NCBI GenBank assembly: GCA_964539515.1
Contig: CAZIJO010000002.1
Coordinates: forward strand, 27,882 to 91,881
Origin: JADLHS01 sp964539515
GTDB lineage: Bacteria; Verrucomicrobiota; Verrucomicrobiia; Limisphaerales; JADLHS01
Reading direction: 5' to 3'
DNA length: 64,000 nt
The notes beneath the pieces are model-generated. The model saw only the letters and a program-made list of their open reading frames with translations, ran no database searches and had not been told where the DNA came from. Positions 53,054-61,353 of the stretch are shown here, one piece after another. A program made the translations under genes and the position numbers. Numbering within the stretch: the first letter of the stretch is position 1; every line of letters begins with the position of its first letter.

Positions 53054-53230
53054 AAAACGAGGCGCGAGCATACGGATGCGTGCCCGGCAACGCACGAAGT
53101 TATTGCCGAATTAATAGCGGTCGCGACGGCCGGTCCCGGCAACGAAGTTCCCAGCCGGGCGCCGGCCCAAAAACAGTCGTTGATTCCCGTGGTCACCGGG
53201 GTAGTATCGCGTCTCAACGAGACCAAGACC

Positions 53231-53860
53231 ATGAGTACGCCCACTCCCAAAAGCGAAGTGAAACGGCTGAAGGTGCTTTGGCAATACGACGTGCTCGACT
53301 CCGTGCCCGAGGAGGTCTTCGACGACCTGACGGACCTTGCTGCGCATATCTGCGAAGCACCCATCGCCCTCATTTCCCTCGTGGACGAGGACCGCCAGTG
53401 GTTTAAATCCAAGGTCGGCGTTTCCCTCAGCGAAACCGCGCGGGATATTTCCTTTTGTGCCCATGCCATCATGAACGAGGGCATCATGATCATCTCGGAT
53501 GCAAGGAAGGATGCGCGCTTCCAGAAAAACCCGTTGGTGACCGGCCCCCAAAGAATTCGCTTTTACGCGGGAGCTCCCCTCATCACGCCCGACGGCCACG
53601 CGCTTGGCACGCTCTGTGTGCTCGATAAAAAGCCGCGTCAGCTCCGCCCGGAGCAAAAGCAGGCACTGATCGTCCTCGCGCACCACGTGGTCTCCCAACT
53701 CGAACTGCGCCGCCACGCCCGCGAACTGGTCGCGGCCCGCGTGGATGTCTCGAAACAACGCGCCGAACTCGTGCGTGCCAACGCCGAGATCGCCCGCCTA
53801 CGCAAACGGCTCGCCCGCTGCCAGCGCCGGCCCGTTGCTGCCAGGCGGGATCGCCGCTGA
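53231..53860 (+). CDS. GAF-domain protein with C-terminal coiled coil
   Basis: ATG 53231 gives 209 residues. A GAF domain covers residues 20-165 (YDVLDSVPEEVFDDLTDLAA, ALISLVDEDRQWFKSKVGVS, FCAHAIMNEGIMIISDARKD, RFYAGAPLITPDGHALGTLC). This is the same subclass as GAF inputs of cyclic di-GMP and histidine kinase proteins. A coiled coil follows (QRAELVRANAEIARLRKRL) and ends without an output domain. It may serve as a sensor adaptor. Divergent from DUF1015 (177-base gap, no gene). Confidence 0.85.
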   Translation: MSTPTPKSEVKRLKVLWQYDVLDSVPEEVFDDLTDLAAHICEAPIALISLVDEDRQWFKSKVGVSLSETARDISFCAHAIMNEGIMIISDARKDARFQKNPLVTGPQRIRFYAGAPLITPDGHALGTLCVLDKKPRQLRPEQKQALIVLAHHVVSQLELRRHARELVAARVDVSKQRAELVRANAEIARLRKRLARCQRRPVAARRDRR

Positions 53861-53930
53861 TTTCCAGGTGCCCGGGCCAGGGTTCCCGCCCCACGGGCGC
53901 AGTTTGACGCCGCTCATTGCCAACCTGCGC

Positions 53931-55211
53931 TCAGGCGGGATGCGGATTGGCTTTCCTTAATGGCTGCCCGACCGGGAGGTCGTCCGGCAACGGCACGAAC
54001 TCGCGAATCTTGTTCCACAGGGGCGTGAAATCCTTGTTCACGTCGCCCGACAGGCAGTCGGTGATTTCGCCCGCCGCTTCCGGATACTTGTCTATCACCT
54101 GTTTGAAGCTGAATTTCGGATCGTAAAAGGCATAGACCAGTTTGCGCATGTTTTCGACGCCGGTCCGGATGGCAGTGGCGTAAGGCGCAAATCGTTCCGG
54201 TGAGAAGTCGCCGGCGACAATGGCTTCATGCACTGCATCCCCCGCCAGCGTCCCGCTCTTGAGCGCGAGCATCAGGCCGCTGCTGAACACGGGATCGAGA
54301 AAAGCGAACGCGTCGCCGACCAGCAATAAACCCGCGCTGCCGCAATGCCGCGCGTGATGCGTGTACTCGCTGATGACAAAATACTGCCCGACCTGCTGGC
54401 CGACGGATAGGTGGTCCTTGATCCAGGCGTTCTGCTCGATCTCGCGTTTGAAGATCTGTTCCGGCGCCCGCACGCCATCGCGCGTCAGATATTTGCCCTC
54501 CGCGACGACGCCCACGCTGAGCATGTCGTTGTGCTGGGGAATGTGCCAGAACCAGCCTTTGTCCGGCACGTAGGCCACGGTGGTCGCCCCTTCGTCAATG
54601 CCCGGCTCGCGCTTCGAGCCCTTGTAATACGTCCAGACGGCGATCTTGTTGAGATACGGGTCTTTCATCCGCCAGCCATTGCGCACCGCGGTGAACGCCT
54701 CCTTGCCGGAGCAATCGAGCGTGATCGGCGCGCGGTACTCGACGACCGCGCCGCCTTGCTTCTGCGCGCGGACGCCGACCACCCGGTCGCCATCGCGCAA
54801 CAATTCCTTCACCGTGATCTCCTCGATCACTTCCGCGCCCTTGGCCCGGGCATTGTCCAACAGGATTTGGTCGAACTCCGACCGCAGCACCTGCCAGGTT
54901 TGCGCCACGGACTCACGGTCGTAGCGGTTGAAAAAGTAAAACGGCTGGCTCGCCCGCCCGCTCGGCGAGATGAACACCACGCTGTATTTCTTCACGAACC
55001 CGGACGACTTCATCAGCGGGATCAAGCCCAGCCGCTCCATGGGCTGGTAGGTGAACGGGATCATGGATTCGCCGATGTGGTAGCGCGGAAACTTCTCGCG
55101 CTCGAGGACGAGAACGCGATGGCCATATTCGGCGAGGATGGCCGCGCTGGAAGCGCCCGAGGGACCGCCACCGATGATCAGGGCGTCAAATTGATTTCCG
55201 TTATGCTTCAT
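53931..55211 (-). CDS. FAD-dependent oxidoreductase, flavin halogenase-like
   Basis: This 426-residue protein has the FAD-binding GxGxxG motif DALIIGGGPSGASSAAILAE and the family phrase FPRYHIGESMIPFTYQPME. It carries GWFWHIPQH, an exact WxWxIP motif, the signature of flavin-dependent halogenases, and LLVGDAFAFLDPVFSSGLML for FAD ribityl binding. A lysine in GFVKKYSVV may correspond to the catalytic Lys of halogenases, but I cannot align it without tools. Related non-halogenating monooxygenases also carry this motif, so halogenation is not proven. It is downstream of the type VII-like operon with a 109-base gap that contains a strong hairpin. Confidence 0.8.
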   Translation of the reverse strand: MKHNGNQFDALIIGGGPSGASSAAILAEYGHRVLVLEREKFPRYHIGESMIPFTYQPMERLGLIPLMKSSGFVKKYSVVFISPSGRASQPFYFFNRYDRESVAQTWQVLRSEFDQILLDNARAKGAEVIEEITVKELLRDGDRVVGVRAQKQGGAVVEYRAPITLDCSGKEAFTAVRNGWRMKDPYLNKIAVWTYYKGSKREPGIDEGATTVAYVPDKGWFWHIPQHNDMLSVGVVAEGKYLTRDGVRAPEQIFKREIEQNAWIKDHLSVGQQVGQYFVISEYTHHARHCGSAGLLLVGDAFAFLDPVFSSGLMLALKSGTLAGDAVHEAIVAGDFSPERFAPYATAIRTGVENMRKLVYAFYDPKFSFKQVIDKYPEAAGEITDCLSGDVNKDFTPLWNKIREFVPLPDDLPVGQPLRKANPHPA

Positions 55212-55274
55212 GCTGATTAAATGGTTAGTTCAATTTGGAGTGGATGCAAGCCGCGAGGCACGAATTCAAGTGCG

Positions 55275-55305
55275 CGCTGCAGGCCAAAGCTGCCGGCCTG
55301 CGGCG
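55275..55305 (-). terminator. strong hairpin after the type VII-like operon
   Basis: GCAGGCC (55279-55285) and GGCCTGC (55295-55301) are perfect complements, with further pairing outside (CGCT with GGCG, one G-U) over 55275-55305. It lies 16 bases beyond the stop at 55321 on the minus strand and before the start of the halogenase-like gene at 55211. No T-run follows, so termination is tentative. Confidence 0.45.
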
Positions 55306-55320
55306 AATGATTAAGAATGC

Positions 55321-55989
55321 CTATGGGAAGGAAATCTGCGGTTTAACGCGGACACTGAAGCCGTGCGACTCCAGTTTTGAAACCAGTGGCTGGACTTCGG
55401 ATTCAGGCAGGTCGGTTTGAACGATGATCTCCCGCTTCTTGTCCTTGTAATATTTTTCTGCCAGCGCGTCCACGTCATCAAGGGCAATCTCCGCGTTCTG
55501 ACGCTTCAAGATGACGGTTCTGCCTTCCTTATTACGGATAACGCTGAACAGGCAGTCAAAGCGTTGCGCAAACATGCCCGTTTGCTGCTGAACCGCCCGT
55601 GATGCCCGGGGATTTACGTCGCGCAAATAGAAATTAAACTCAGGATTACTTCCCCAACAGGAATACTCGAAGGCGAACAGTAACGTCGCGACTCCACTGT
55701 AAGCAACCGACATTCGTGGCGTGAGCACCGTCCCATCAAAAGACCCCCAATTCGTGGTTCGATACGGCCCGAGATATGCCGGAGGTGGATGGTTGCCATG
55801 CATGTAGTATGCAGACCCACCTGCATAATGGGTGAAATCATGTGAGTCGCACCCACAATGGTTACGCGCTGAAGGTGGTAGCAGAATCCAGTTACCATCC
55901 ACCGGCGCCGGAAAGAACGCCAAAACAAGCAATGCTGTGAACGACCATACGCCAAAACGAATCGAGCGTTTCCAGCTCTTCCGGATCAT
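55321..55989 (-). CDS. exported protein of unknown function, last cistron of the type VII-like operon
   Basis: This 222-residue protein starts within the stop of the FtsK-like gene (ATGA, 55986-55989), so it is translationally coupled to it. A leader helix (FGVWSFTALLVLAFFPAPVDG) precedes an unusual middle rich in Cys, His, Tyr and Pro (ARNHCGCDSHDFTHYAGGSA, YMHGNHPPPAYLGPYRTTN). The C-terminal ~75 residues (ILKRQNAEIALDDVDALAEK, REIIVQTDLPESEVQPLVSK) look like an ExbD-like alpha/beta fold, a guess from pattern only. I do not recognise a family. Envelope location is likely. Its coupling suggests a role in the secretion-like system. Confidence 0.6.
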   Translation of the reverse strand: MIRKSWKRSIRFGVWSFTALLVLAFFPAPVDGNWILLPPSARNHCGCDSHDFTHYAGGSAYYMHGNHPPPAYLGPYRTTNWGSFDGTVLTPRMSVAYSGVATLLFAFEYSCWGSNPEFNFYLRDVNPRASRAVQQQTGMFAQRFDCLFSVIRNKEGRTVILKRQNAEIALDDVDALAEKYYKDKKREIIVQTDLPESEVQPLVSKLESHGFSVRVKPQISFP

Positions 55990-58900
55990 ACGGTTCTTGG
56001 CAGCAAAGACAGCCTAACCTCTTCCAACCACGCGTTGTCCGGCAACGCATACGGCCGGAACGTTTCCAGCCAGCCTTCCTGGCCATTGAACAGAATCGCG
56101 CGATGCAGGCCCAGGTTGTTGGCCTGGGGTGAATCAATCAGGCTCGCCGAGTCGTTCGCGCTCATCTGGAACACGACGCGCATTTCAAATTCACTCAGCG
56201 CCTTGCGGCTGAGGAAACGCATCACGTTGTTGTAGGTGTCGCAATTGGCGATGACATGAAACCCAAGACTCGCGCCTTCGCAGATCAGCTTGTTGAGTTG
56301 CAGTCCGGGGTTTCCGCCGGCACCGGCGTCCAGCGAGAAACTCATCTCCTCGTCAAAGCGCAGCTTCTTGTTTCGTTGCAGGCCGTGGATGAGCAGATAC
56401 GTTTCCGGCGTAACCGCGCCCGGATCGTCGGCCCGTTGCTGTTGTTCCACGGCCAGCGCGGCCATCACTTCGTCCACTTCCCCGGCGCGAACCAGTTTGA
56501 CTTCATGCGGCACGGTGCGCACCGCTTGCTCCAGAAATCTGGCCTCGGCGGAATCCGGCGCGCTGCAATCGAAAACGAGGAATCGAGCGCCGGCTTTCGG
56601 ATGCTGCGCTGCCAGGGCAACCAGCGCCACGGCCAGCATGCCCGAGGCCGCTTCCTCCCGTTGGCCGACAATCAGCAGATGATTGCCGCTCTGCCGGCGG
56701 AAAATCGCCTCGGTTGGCCCTTTGATCGAATTCGGGGCCCCCAGCCAGACGCGCGGCGGCGTTCCGGCCGGGACGGATTTCGCGTCGAGCGCCGCGCGCA
56801 GCAAGGCGTTGTCGCGCACACTGGCGGGGGCGTTGCCTTCGAAAACAATTGGCTCGCGCGAGGTAGCCGCCGACGTGAGAAGGCGGTCGGGCTTGCCGGC
56901 CATTTCCGCCTCGTGACCGCGGTGGCTACGAGCCGACACTTTTTTCAACCATTCATCCCGCACTTCGTCCGGCAGCCACACGACTTGAAACGGACTGTTC
57001 CCTTGCAGCGCGCCGCCTTCGTCATTGTAAATCGCCTCCCCCGGACGTGAGAGCAGGCGCGGCGCGGGGTTGTCCTCGTTCATGATGAGGTAGGCGTCCG
57101 CTTCGTTGCACTGGAGCGCAATGCGCACCACCATCTGGCCGATGGTGGCGCGGGCCAGCGAATAAGCACCGCCAAGGGTTTGGGAGCCAAGCAGCACGTG
57201 AATCCCGAACGCACGCCCCTGCCGCACGATGCGGTCGAGCAGCAACGCGGCACCCTGCGAAACGCGGTCGTCCTCCACGAACAATTCCTGAAACTCATCA
57301 ATCAACAGCAGCGTGCGCGGAATCGGCTCGGTCCCGCCGGCGCGTTTGTATCCGGCGATGTCCTGGGCTCCCAGTTTGCGAAACAGATCGCCGCGCCGCT
57401 TGAGTTCGTCGTCCACGCGCTGCAATACGCTCAGGCCAAATTCTCGGTCGCTCTCGATGGCGATGACGCGTGCGTGCGGCAATTTGTGCGTGGCGTAGCA
57501 TTTGAATTCGACGCCCTTCTTGAAGTCCACGAGATAGAATTCCACCTGGTCCGGACTGCACCAGAGCGCGAGGTTTGTGATGAGCACGTGGAAGAGGGTG
57601 GACTTGCCGGAGCCGGTCTTGCCCGCGATCAACCCGTGCTGCCGCGTGCCCTGGCCGAGCAGGAGGTATTGCAGCTTCGTCGCGCCGGTCCGGCCCACCG
57701 CCACGCGCAATTCGGTGGTCGTTTCCCGGGTCCACAGCTCACGGTCCTCCGGGGCGACTTCGGCAAACGGCATTTCCACGCGATACGAATCGGTGCTGTC
57801 CTTGCCAATCTGCTGGAGCAACTGCGTGGCAAGTGCCGCGTCTGGCGGCGCATCGAGCACGAGCTGGACCCCGTTCCAGGTGCTGCTCCCCGGCCCCGCG
57901 GCTTTCCCCCCTCGCTCCGCGCCCGTCGCCGGGAGGCCGGGAGGGGCGGCTGGCCGCGCTTGGGGCGGTTCTGCCGCCGGACAACTGCCAATCGCAAAGC
58001 CGTCGCCTTTGGGCACGATGCAGATGGAGTTCTTGCGGAGTTCCTCCGGCACGAACTCCGTGGGGGCGGCTTTCCGTTGATCCCAGTGAATGAGCAAATG
58101 CACGCCACAACGCGGACCGCTGGCCGCGATGTTGTGGAGGCGTTTCACCGCCACTTCGCTGAAATTGGCCGGAAAGTCGGCGATGACCAGGAACTGGTAT
58201 TTCTCCGCCATGCGCCCCGCCTGGGCATTGTATTCCGCCAGCGTCTCGTACTCGTTGCGGAGATACATCTGGGTGACTTTCTCGATGTGTTCATTGAGAT
58301 CGGCGAGCCGCTGCTCAAACTGGGCGGTCTGCGTCCAGATGCGGCTGTTGATGAGGCGCTCCTCGAAATCCGCCAGGTGCATGATGCCGGCGAAGTTCTG
58401 GCCCAAACCAACGGGATCGAAGATCGTAAAACTCAGCCGGCCCGGCGGGGAACTGGTGAGCAGTCGCAAAACCAGATTGTTCAATGCGCCGATGATTTGT
58501 TGCTGACCGGATTGCTTCGTCTCAAACAACAGGGAAGCCTGGCGGGACACCGACAAAAGCAGCGGCACACTGAAATGCGTCGCCCCCGGCAGCGCAAATC
58601 CCCGGCCTTGGAGCGAAACTTCACATAGTTTCTCAACGTCCACCGTCAGCCCAGCATACCGGGCGGCAGCGGAAAATTCCTCCGGTAGCGAGAATGCCTG
58701 CCAAAGTTCCGCGCGCCATGGTGGGAAAACGCTGTCCGCCGAGGTGCCGGCCGCCTGCAGGGCCGACCAGGTTGGCAACACAGCACGCTGCCAGTCCACC
58801 TCGATGGCCTGACGGCCGACCTCCCGGGTGGCCTGCAACCGGGCGAGGCCGTCGTTGAAACCGGTTTCGAGTTTCTCCAAGGCGGCCAACGTCATTTCGT

Positions 58901-60062
58901 GCCCCCGCCCCATCCGTTCGGCGTGCTGCTCATCAATGGTTTTGAGCCATAATCGGCGGCGCTCCTCATTCGCGAGAACGAGTTTGCGCGCCTGGTCGGT
59001 GAGGCGGTCGGTCCAGCCGCTCCGCAAGATCCGGGCTTCCGCCCGCACTTGCTTCCAGTGGTCGTTGAGTTTTTGGGTGGTGCTGGCATGGACGGCCTGG
59101 AGGCGCGCAGTTTCCGCCTGAAAACTCGTGTCCGCCTTGTGGGCGCAAACCTCGGCCAGCTGCCGGGCCGCGTGCAGGGCAACCGCGGCAGCTTTTGCGT
59201 GGGGCGCCGCGAGGCGGCGGCCAAGAAGGTAAAGGATCCCAACGGCGGCCACGCCCGCCCCCACCAGGAGCCAGACGTTCACGGGCACGGCCGGAAAATC
59301 AAACCGGCGGAGTTCCGGCACGAAGACAAACGGCACAAGCAGAATCAACGGAAGACAGAGCCAGAGCCGGAAGAACCGGAAAAAGAGCGCCAACCCAAAA
59401 GCATGGCAAAGCGTCAGGGCCTGCCCGGCCTGGTCGCGATACGCGCGGAGCTGTTCCAAGAGCTGCGCCTCGGGCCGGGACGAATCGAAAGCGGGAGCGT
59501 CCGGCGGGCTGAGGATCAGTCGCACGTGCGCGCCGAAGCCGGCCAGGGTGGCGCGGGCGCGGGCGCCCAGGCGGTCAAGCGCCGCAACCTCGTCCGCAAG
59601 CTGATTGGTAAACGCCGCGTGGTGGGCCTGATTCTTCTGCGTCTCCGCCTCGTAAACCCGCTTCGCCTCCAGGATTCCGTCCTGGTTTTCCAGCGTGTGT
59701 TTGGCCTCCTCCCGTTCGATCTCGGCCACGCGTTGCTTCCGGGCATTCTCTGAAGCGCGCGCGATGCGCGTTTTGCGGGCGGCAAAGGAAGCTTCGACCC
59801 GAGCCCGATGGCCGGCCACGTCCGCCTCCGCCGCCGCTGATTCCGCCGCCCACCGAGCCTGTTCACTGGCCCGGGCCTGTTCGAACTGGGCCCGAAGTTT
59901 GTGGGACCGCGCGTTGAAATCACGCTCCAACTCGTCCGCCCGCCGGACGGCGTCGCCCACGCCTTGACGCAGGCGTTCCAGCAGGGCGAGCGTCTCGACC
60001 GTGCCCAGCAGCCTACTCGCAATCGGCGCGGATCTTGTTGAGGATTCGTTCAAGGGATTCAA
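55986..60062 (-). CDS. FtsK/SpoIIIE-type three-domain ATPase, EssC/EccC-like
   Basis: The frame is open from 60137. I use TTG 60062, with GTG 59960 and other codons as alternatives, since longer forms overlap the previous cistron. Numbered from 60137, residues 60-200 are charged coiled coil (RADELERDFNARSHKLRAQF). Two membrane helices follow at ~245-310 (LWLCLPLILLVPFVFV, VNVWLLVGAGVAAVGILYLL). The first ATPase-like domain (~500-720) has a degenerate P-loop (ETKQSGQQQI). The second is active-like: Walker A GLIAGKTGSGKSTLF (~837) and Walker B TLLLIDEFQELFV (~940). The third (~1110-1383) is degenerate (LLIVGQREEAASGM). No FHA or FtsK gamma domain. Residues ~1068-1091 are encoded by a palindromic repeat. 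Confidence 0.88.
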   Translation of the reverse strand: MNPLNESSTRSAPIASRLLGTVETLALLERLRQGVGDAVRRADELERDFNARSHKLRAQFEQARASEQARWAAESAAAEADVAGHRARVEASFAARKTRIARASENARKQRVAEIEREEAKHTLENQDGILEAKRVYEAETQKNQAHHAAFTNQLADEVAALDRLGARARATLAGFGAHVRLILSPPDAPAFDSSRPEAQLLEQLRAYRDQAGQALTLCHAFGLALFFRFFRLWLCLPLILLVPFVFVPELRRFDFPAVPVNVWLLVGAGVAAVGILYLLGRRLAAPHAKAAAVALHAARQLAEVCAHKADTSFQAETARLQAVHASTTQKLNDHWKQVRAEARILRSGWTDRLTDQARKLVLANEERRRLWLKTIDEQHAERMGRGHEMTLAALEKLETGFNDGLARLQATREVGRQAIEVDWQRAVLPTWSALQAAGTSADSVFPPWRAELWQAFSLPEEFSAAARYAGLTVDVEKLCEVSLQGRGFALPGATHFSVPLLLSVSRQASLLFETKQSGQQQIIGALNNLVLRLLTSSPPGRLSFTIFDPVGLGQNFAGIMHLADFEERLINSRIWTQTAQFEQRLADLNEHIEKVTQMYLRNEYETLAEYNAQAGRMAEKYQFLVIADFPANFSEVAVKRLHNIAASGPRCGVHLLIHWDQRKAAPTEFVPEELRKNSICIVPKGDGFAIGSCPAAEPPQARPAAPPGLPATGAERGGKAAGPGSSTWNGVQLVLDAPPDAALATQLLQQIGKDSTDSYRVEMPFAEVAPEDRELWTRETTTELRVAVGRTGATKLQYLLLGQGTRQHGLIAGKTGSGKSTLFHVLITNLALWCSPDQVEFYLVDFKKGVEFKCYATHKLPHARVIAIESDREFGLSVLQRVDDELKRRGDLFRKLGAQDIAGYKRAGGTEPIPRTLLLIDEFQELFVEDDRVSQGAALLLDRIVRQGRAFGIHVLLGSQTLGGAYSLARATIGQMVVRIALQCNEADAYLIMNEDNPAPRLLSRPGEAIYNDEGGALQGNSPFQVVWLPDEVRDEWLKKVSARSHRGHEAEMAGKPDRLLTSAATSREPIVFEGNAPASVRDNALLRAALDAKSVPAGTPPRVWLGAPNSIKGPTEAIFRRQSGNHLLIVGQREEAASGMLAVALVALAAQHPKAGARFLVFDCSAPDSAEARFLEQAVRTVPHEVKLVRAGEVDEVMAALAVEQQQRADDPGAVTPETYLLIHGLQRNKKLRFDEEMSFSLDAGAGGNPGLQLNKLICEGASLGFHVIANCDTYNNVMRFLSRKALSEFEMRVVFQMSANDSASLIDSPQANNLGLHRAILFNGQEGWLETFRPYALPDNAWLEEVRLSLLPRTV
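56863..56932. repeat. palindromic repeat element inside the FtsK-like gene (copy C)
   Basis: The left arm 56863-56888 reads GTAGCCGCCGACGTGAGAAG then GCGGTC, and the right arm 56904-56932 is its near reverse complement (TTCCGCCTCGTGACCGCGGT then GGCTACGAG). Length 70 bases, in frame, no stop. Translated on the minus strand as RSHRGHEAEMAGKPDRLLTS AATS, between the second and third ATPase domains. Arms match copies A and B. Confidence 0.8.
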
Positions 60063-60219
60063 TGTTTGTGACCGCCTGGTTGACTGCGGAAAAAAGCTCG
60101 TCGAGAAAACGCTGCTCGAATTCCCGGCTCTTGGCATCGCTCCACGATTGTTTCGTGTTGGCCCATTCGGCGGCCAGTTCCTTCGTCAAACCCAGCAGGC
60201 GATTCTGACTGGCGCTCAT
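60013..60219 (-). CDS. small WXG100-like helical protein (second partner)
   Basis: ATG 60219 gives 68 residues. It overlaps the stop of the coiled-coil gene by ATGA and, downstream, the reading frame of the FtsK-like gene. The sequence is all helical with a tryptophan turn W26-S-D28 (TKQSWSDAKSREFEQRF), followed by a second helix (AVNQAVTNIESLERILNKI), so it looks like a short helical hairpin of the ESAT-6/WXG100 sort. It is shorter than the usual ~100 residues and lacks Gly after Trp. It may pair with the 90-residue WXG protein. The call rests on position and pattern. Confidence 0.6.
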   Translation of the reverse strand: MSASQNRLLGLTKELAAEWANTKQSWSDAKSREFEQRFLDELFSAVNQAVTNIESLERILNKIRADCE

Positions 60220-60776
60220 GACGATGCCCCCTCTTCCGGGGCCGCCGTTGGGGCGGGCGCGGGTTCGCCGGACGCCGGCGGCAGGTTGGCCGGTGGACGG
60301 GCCGGCGACAACTCGGCGTACTCGCTGAGGGTTTTGGTCATTGTGTTCAACCACGCCACGGCCTGGCCGAGATCGTGACCCAGCGTGTGCCGGAGTTTCT
60401 CCACCTGGCGGCCCAGCGGTTCCACCTGCTGATCAAACTGCCGATGCCAGTGCCGGGTTGTTTTGAGTTTCTCCTCGGCCTGGTGAATCGCCCGGCGGGC
60501 CTTCTGCACGGCGGCCTGCTGGGCATACGAGGAGTCGCGCAAACCCGAAAGCTGGGCGCTAAACAGCTCCTGCTGGCGCTGCTCCAGTTCCCGGGTGAGA
60601 CGGCGGATTTGATTTTGCCAGTGGGCGGGCCGCTCGGACTGCAACCACAGCCGGGTACGCGTCACGTCGTCGTTGACCTCGTCAAGCACCCGGCCGGCTT
60701 TGTCACGGTAAATGATAAGTTTCGCCCGAAAGTCTTCAATGACCTCGAGTGAAGTGACGCGCGCGCGGTCGGGCAT
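60216..60776 (-). CDS. coiled-coil protein of the type VII-like operon
   Basis: ATG 60776 gives 186 residues (MPDRARVTSLEVIEDFRAKL); the frame extends to 60932 through a repeat but is not coding-like there. Nearly all is helix or coiled coil (IRRLTRELEQRQQELFSAQL, AAVQKARRAIHQAEEKLK, QQVEPLGRQVEKLRHTLGH). The last ~30 residues are Pro/Ala-rich (ARPPANLPPASGEPAPAPTA). No family is recognised. The shape recalls helical T7SS substrates or LXG N-termini and Esp-type accessory proteins. It is coupled by ATGA to the next small WXG-like gene. The tail may be disordered. Confidence 0.7.
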   Translation of the reverse strand: MPDRARVTSLEVIEDFRAKLIIYRDKAGRVLDEVNDDVTRTRLWLQSERPAHWQNQIRRLTRELEQRQQELFSAQLSGLRDSSYAQQAAVQKARRAIHQAEEKLKTTRHWHRQFDQQVEPLGRQVEKLRHTLGHDLGQAVAWLNTMTKTLSEYAELSPARPPANLPPASGEPAPAPTAAPEEGASS

Positions 60777-60787
60777 ATCAAAAAACT

Positions 60788-60910
60788 CCAAACCCCAAAA
60801 TCCAAACACCAAAGAAAGACCAAGATTCAAGTTCCCAAGCGGGCCAAACGGAGCGCCGCCCTTGAACCGCGCACGGCGCGCTGGTGTTTGGTGTTTGGTG
60901 TTTGGTGTTT
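60788..60910. repeat. inverted and tandem AAACACC repeat in the operon spacer
   Basis: GGTGTTT is repeated four times at 60883-60910. On the other side of the spacer, 60788-60814 (CCAAACCCCAAAATCCAAAC then ACCAAAG) is a degenerate reverse complement. Together they form a long hairpin with a ~70-base GC-rich loop. It separates the WXG gene (60929) from the coiled-coil gene (60776). Confidence 0.6.
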
Positions 60911-60928
60911 CGGCCCATGCGTGGGGAT

Positions 60929-61201
60929 TCAATGTTGATCCAGATATTCCTCAATGCGTTGGGCCTTGCGCAGCAGGAAGGGCGTGTGCTGGTTGGAACT
61001 TTCGATGAACTTTTTCAGCACCTTCATCGTGTCGCGAAATTCCTCCGAGAACTTGGCGTGTTCCTGATCCTGCCAGGTATCCCCCAGCGCCGAAAACCGG
61101 GCCTGCAGGAGCGACATCCGGTTTTGCAATTCGACATTGAATCGCTTGAGTTCTTCCGCAAAGCGCCGGACTTCGCCGGGATCCATGACGGCCTGTGGCA
61201 T
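60929..61201 (-). CDS. WXG100-family (ESAT-6-like) protein
   Basis: This 90-residue protein has the length and helix-turn-helix shape of WXG100 proteins. The first helix is VRRFAEELKRFNVELQNRMS, the turn carries Trp at residue 43 (LGDTWQDQEHAKF) where the family has W-x-G, and the second helix is FRDTMKVLKKFIESSNQHTP with a further helix to the end. Asp replaces the Gly of WXG, a known variation. No C-terminal YxxxD/E secretion signal is evident. It is the first gene of the operon that also contains the EssC-like ATPase. It likely forms a dimer and is exported or serves as an adaptor. Confidence 0.75.
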   Translation of the reverse strand: MPQAVMDPGEVRRFAEELKRFNVELQNRMSLLQARFSALGDTWQDQEHAKFSEEFRDTMKVLKKFIESSNQHTPFLLRKAQRIEEYLDQH

Positions 61202-61353
61202 GTACGTTCCTCGTGTTCAGGTTTTTTCTGAGGCAAAGCTAACAGAGGCGGCGCGCAGCTTCCAATCGGAATTCCGCCCAGGCGAATCGGTCCCGCGGCG
61301 CCCGAGCCAGCCGCTTCGAGGCGGCGCCAAGGGAATTCGGCGCCCGAACCGGA

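Noticed and set aside
55235..55420. Plus-strand 61-codon frame
   Set aside because: Crosses a hairpin and runs into the antisense of the terminal operon gene; no start signal.
59516..60022. Minus-strand frame of 168 codons starting right after the small WXG-like gene
   Set aside because: Overlaps the coiled-coil start of the FtsK-like ATPase in another frame and is Arg/Ser/Pro-rich, so it is a shadow.
55986..60062. Reading the FtsK-like protein as the chromosome translocase FtsK/SpoIIIE
   Set aside because: Three ATPase-like domains, two membrane helices instead of four and no gamma DNA-binding domain; WXG-like genes upstream fit EssC/EccC better.
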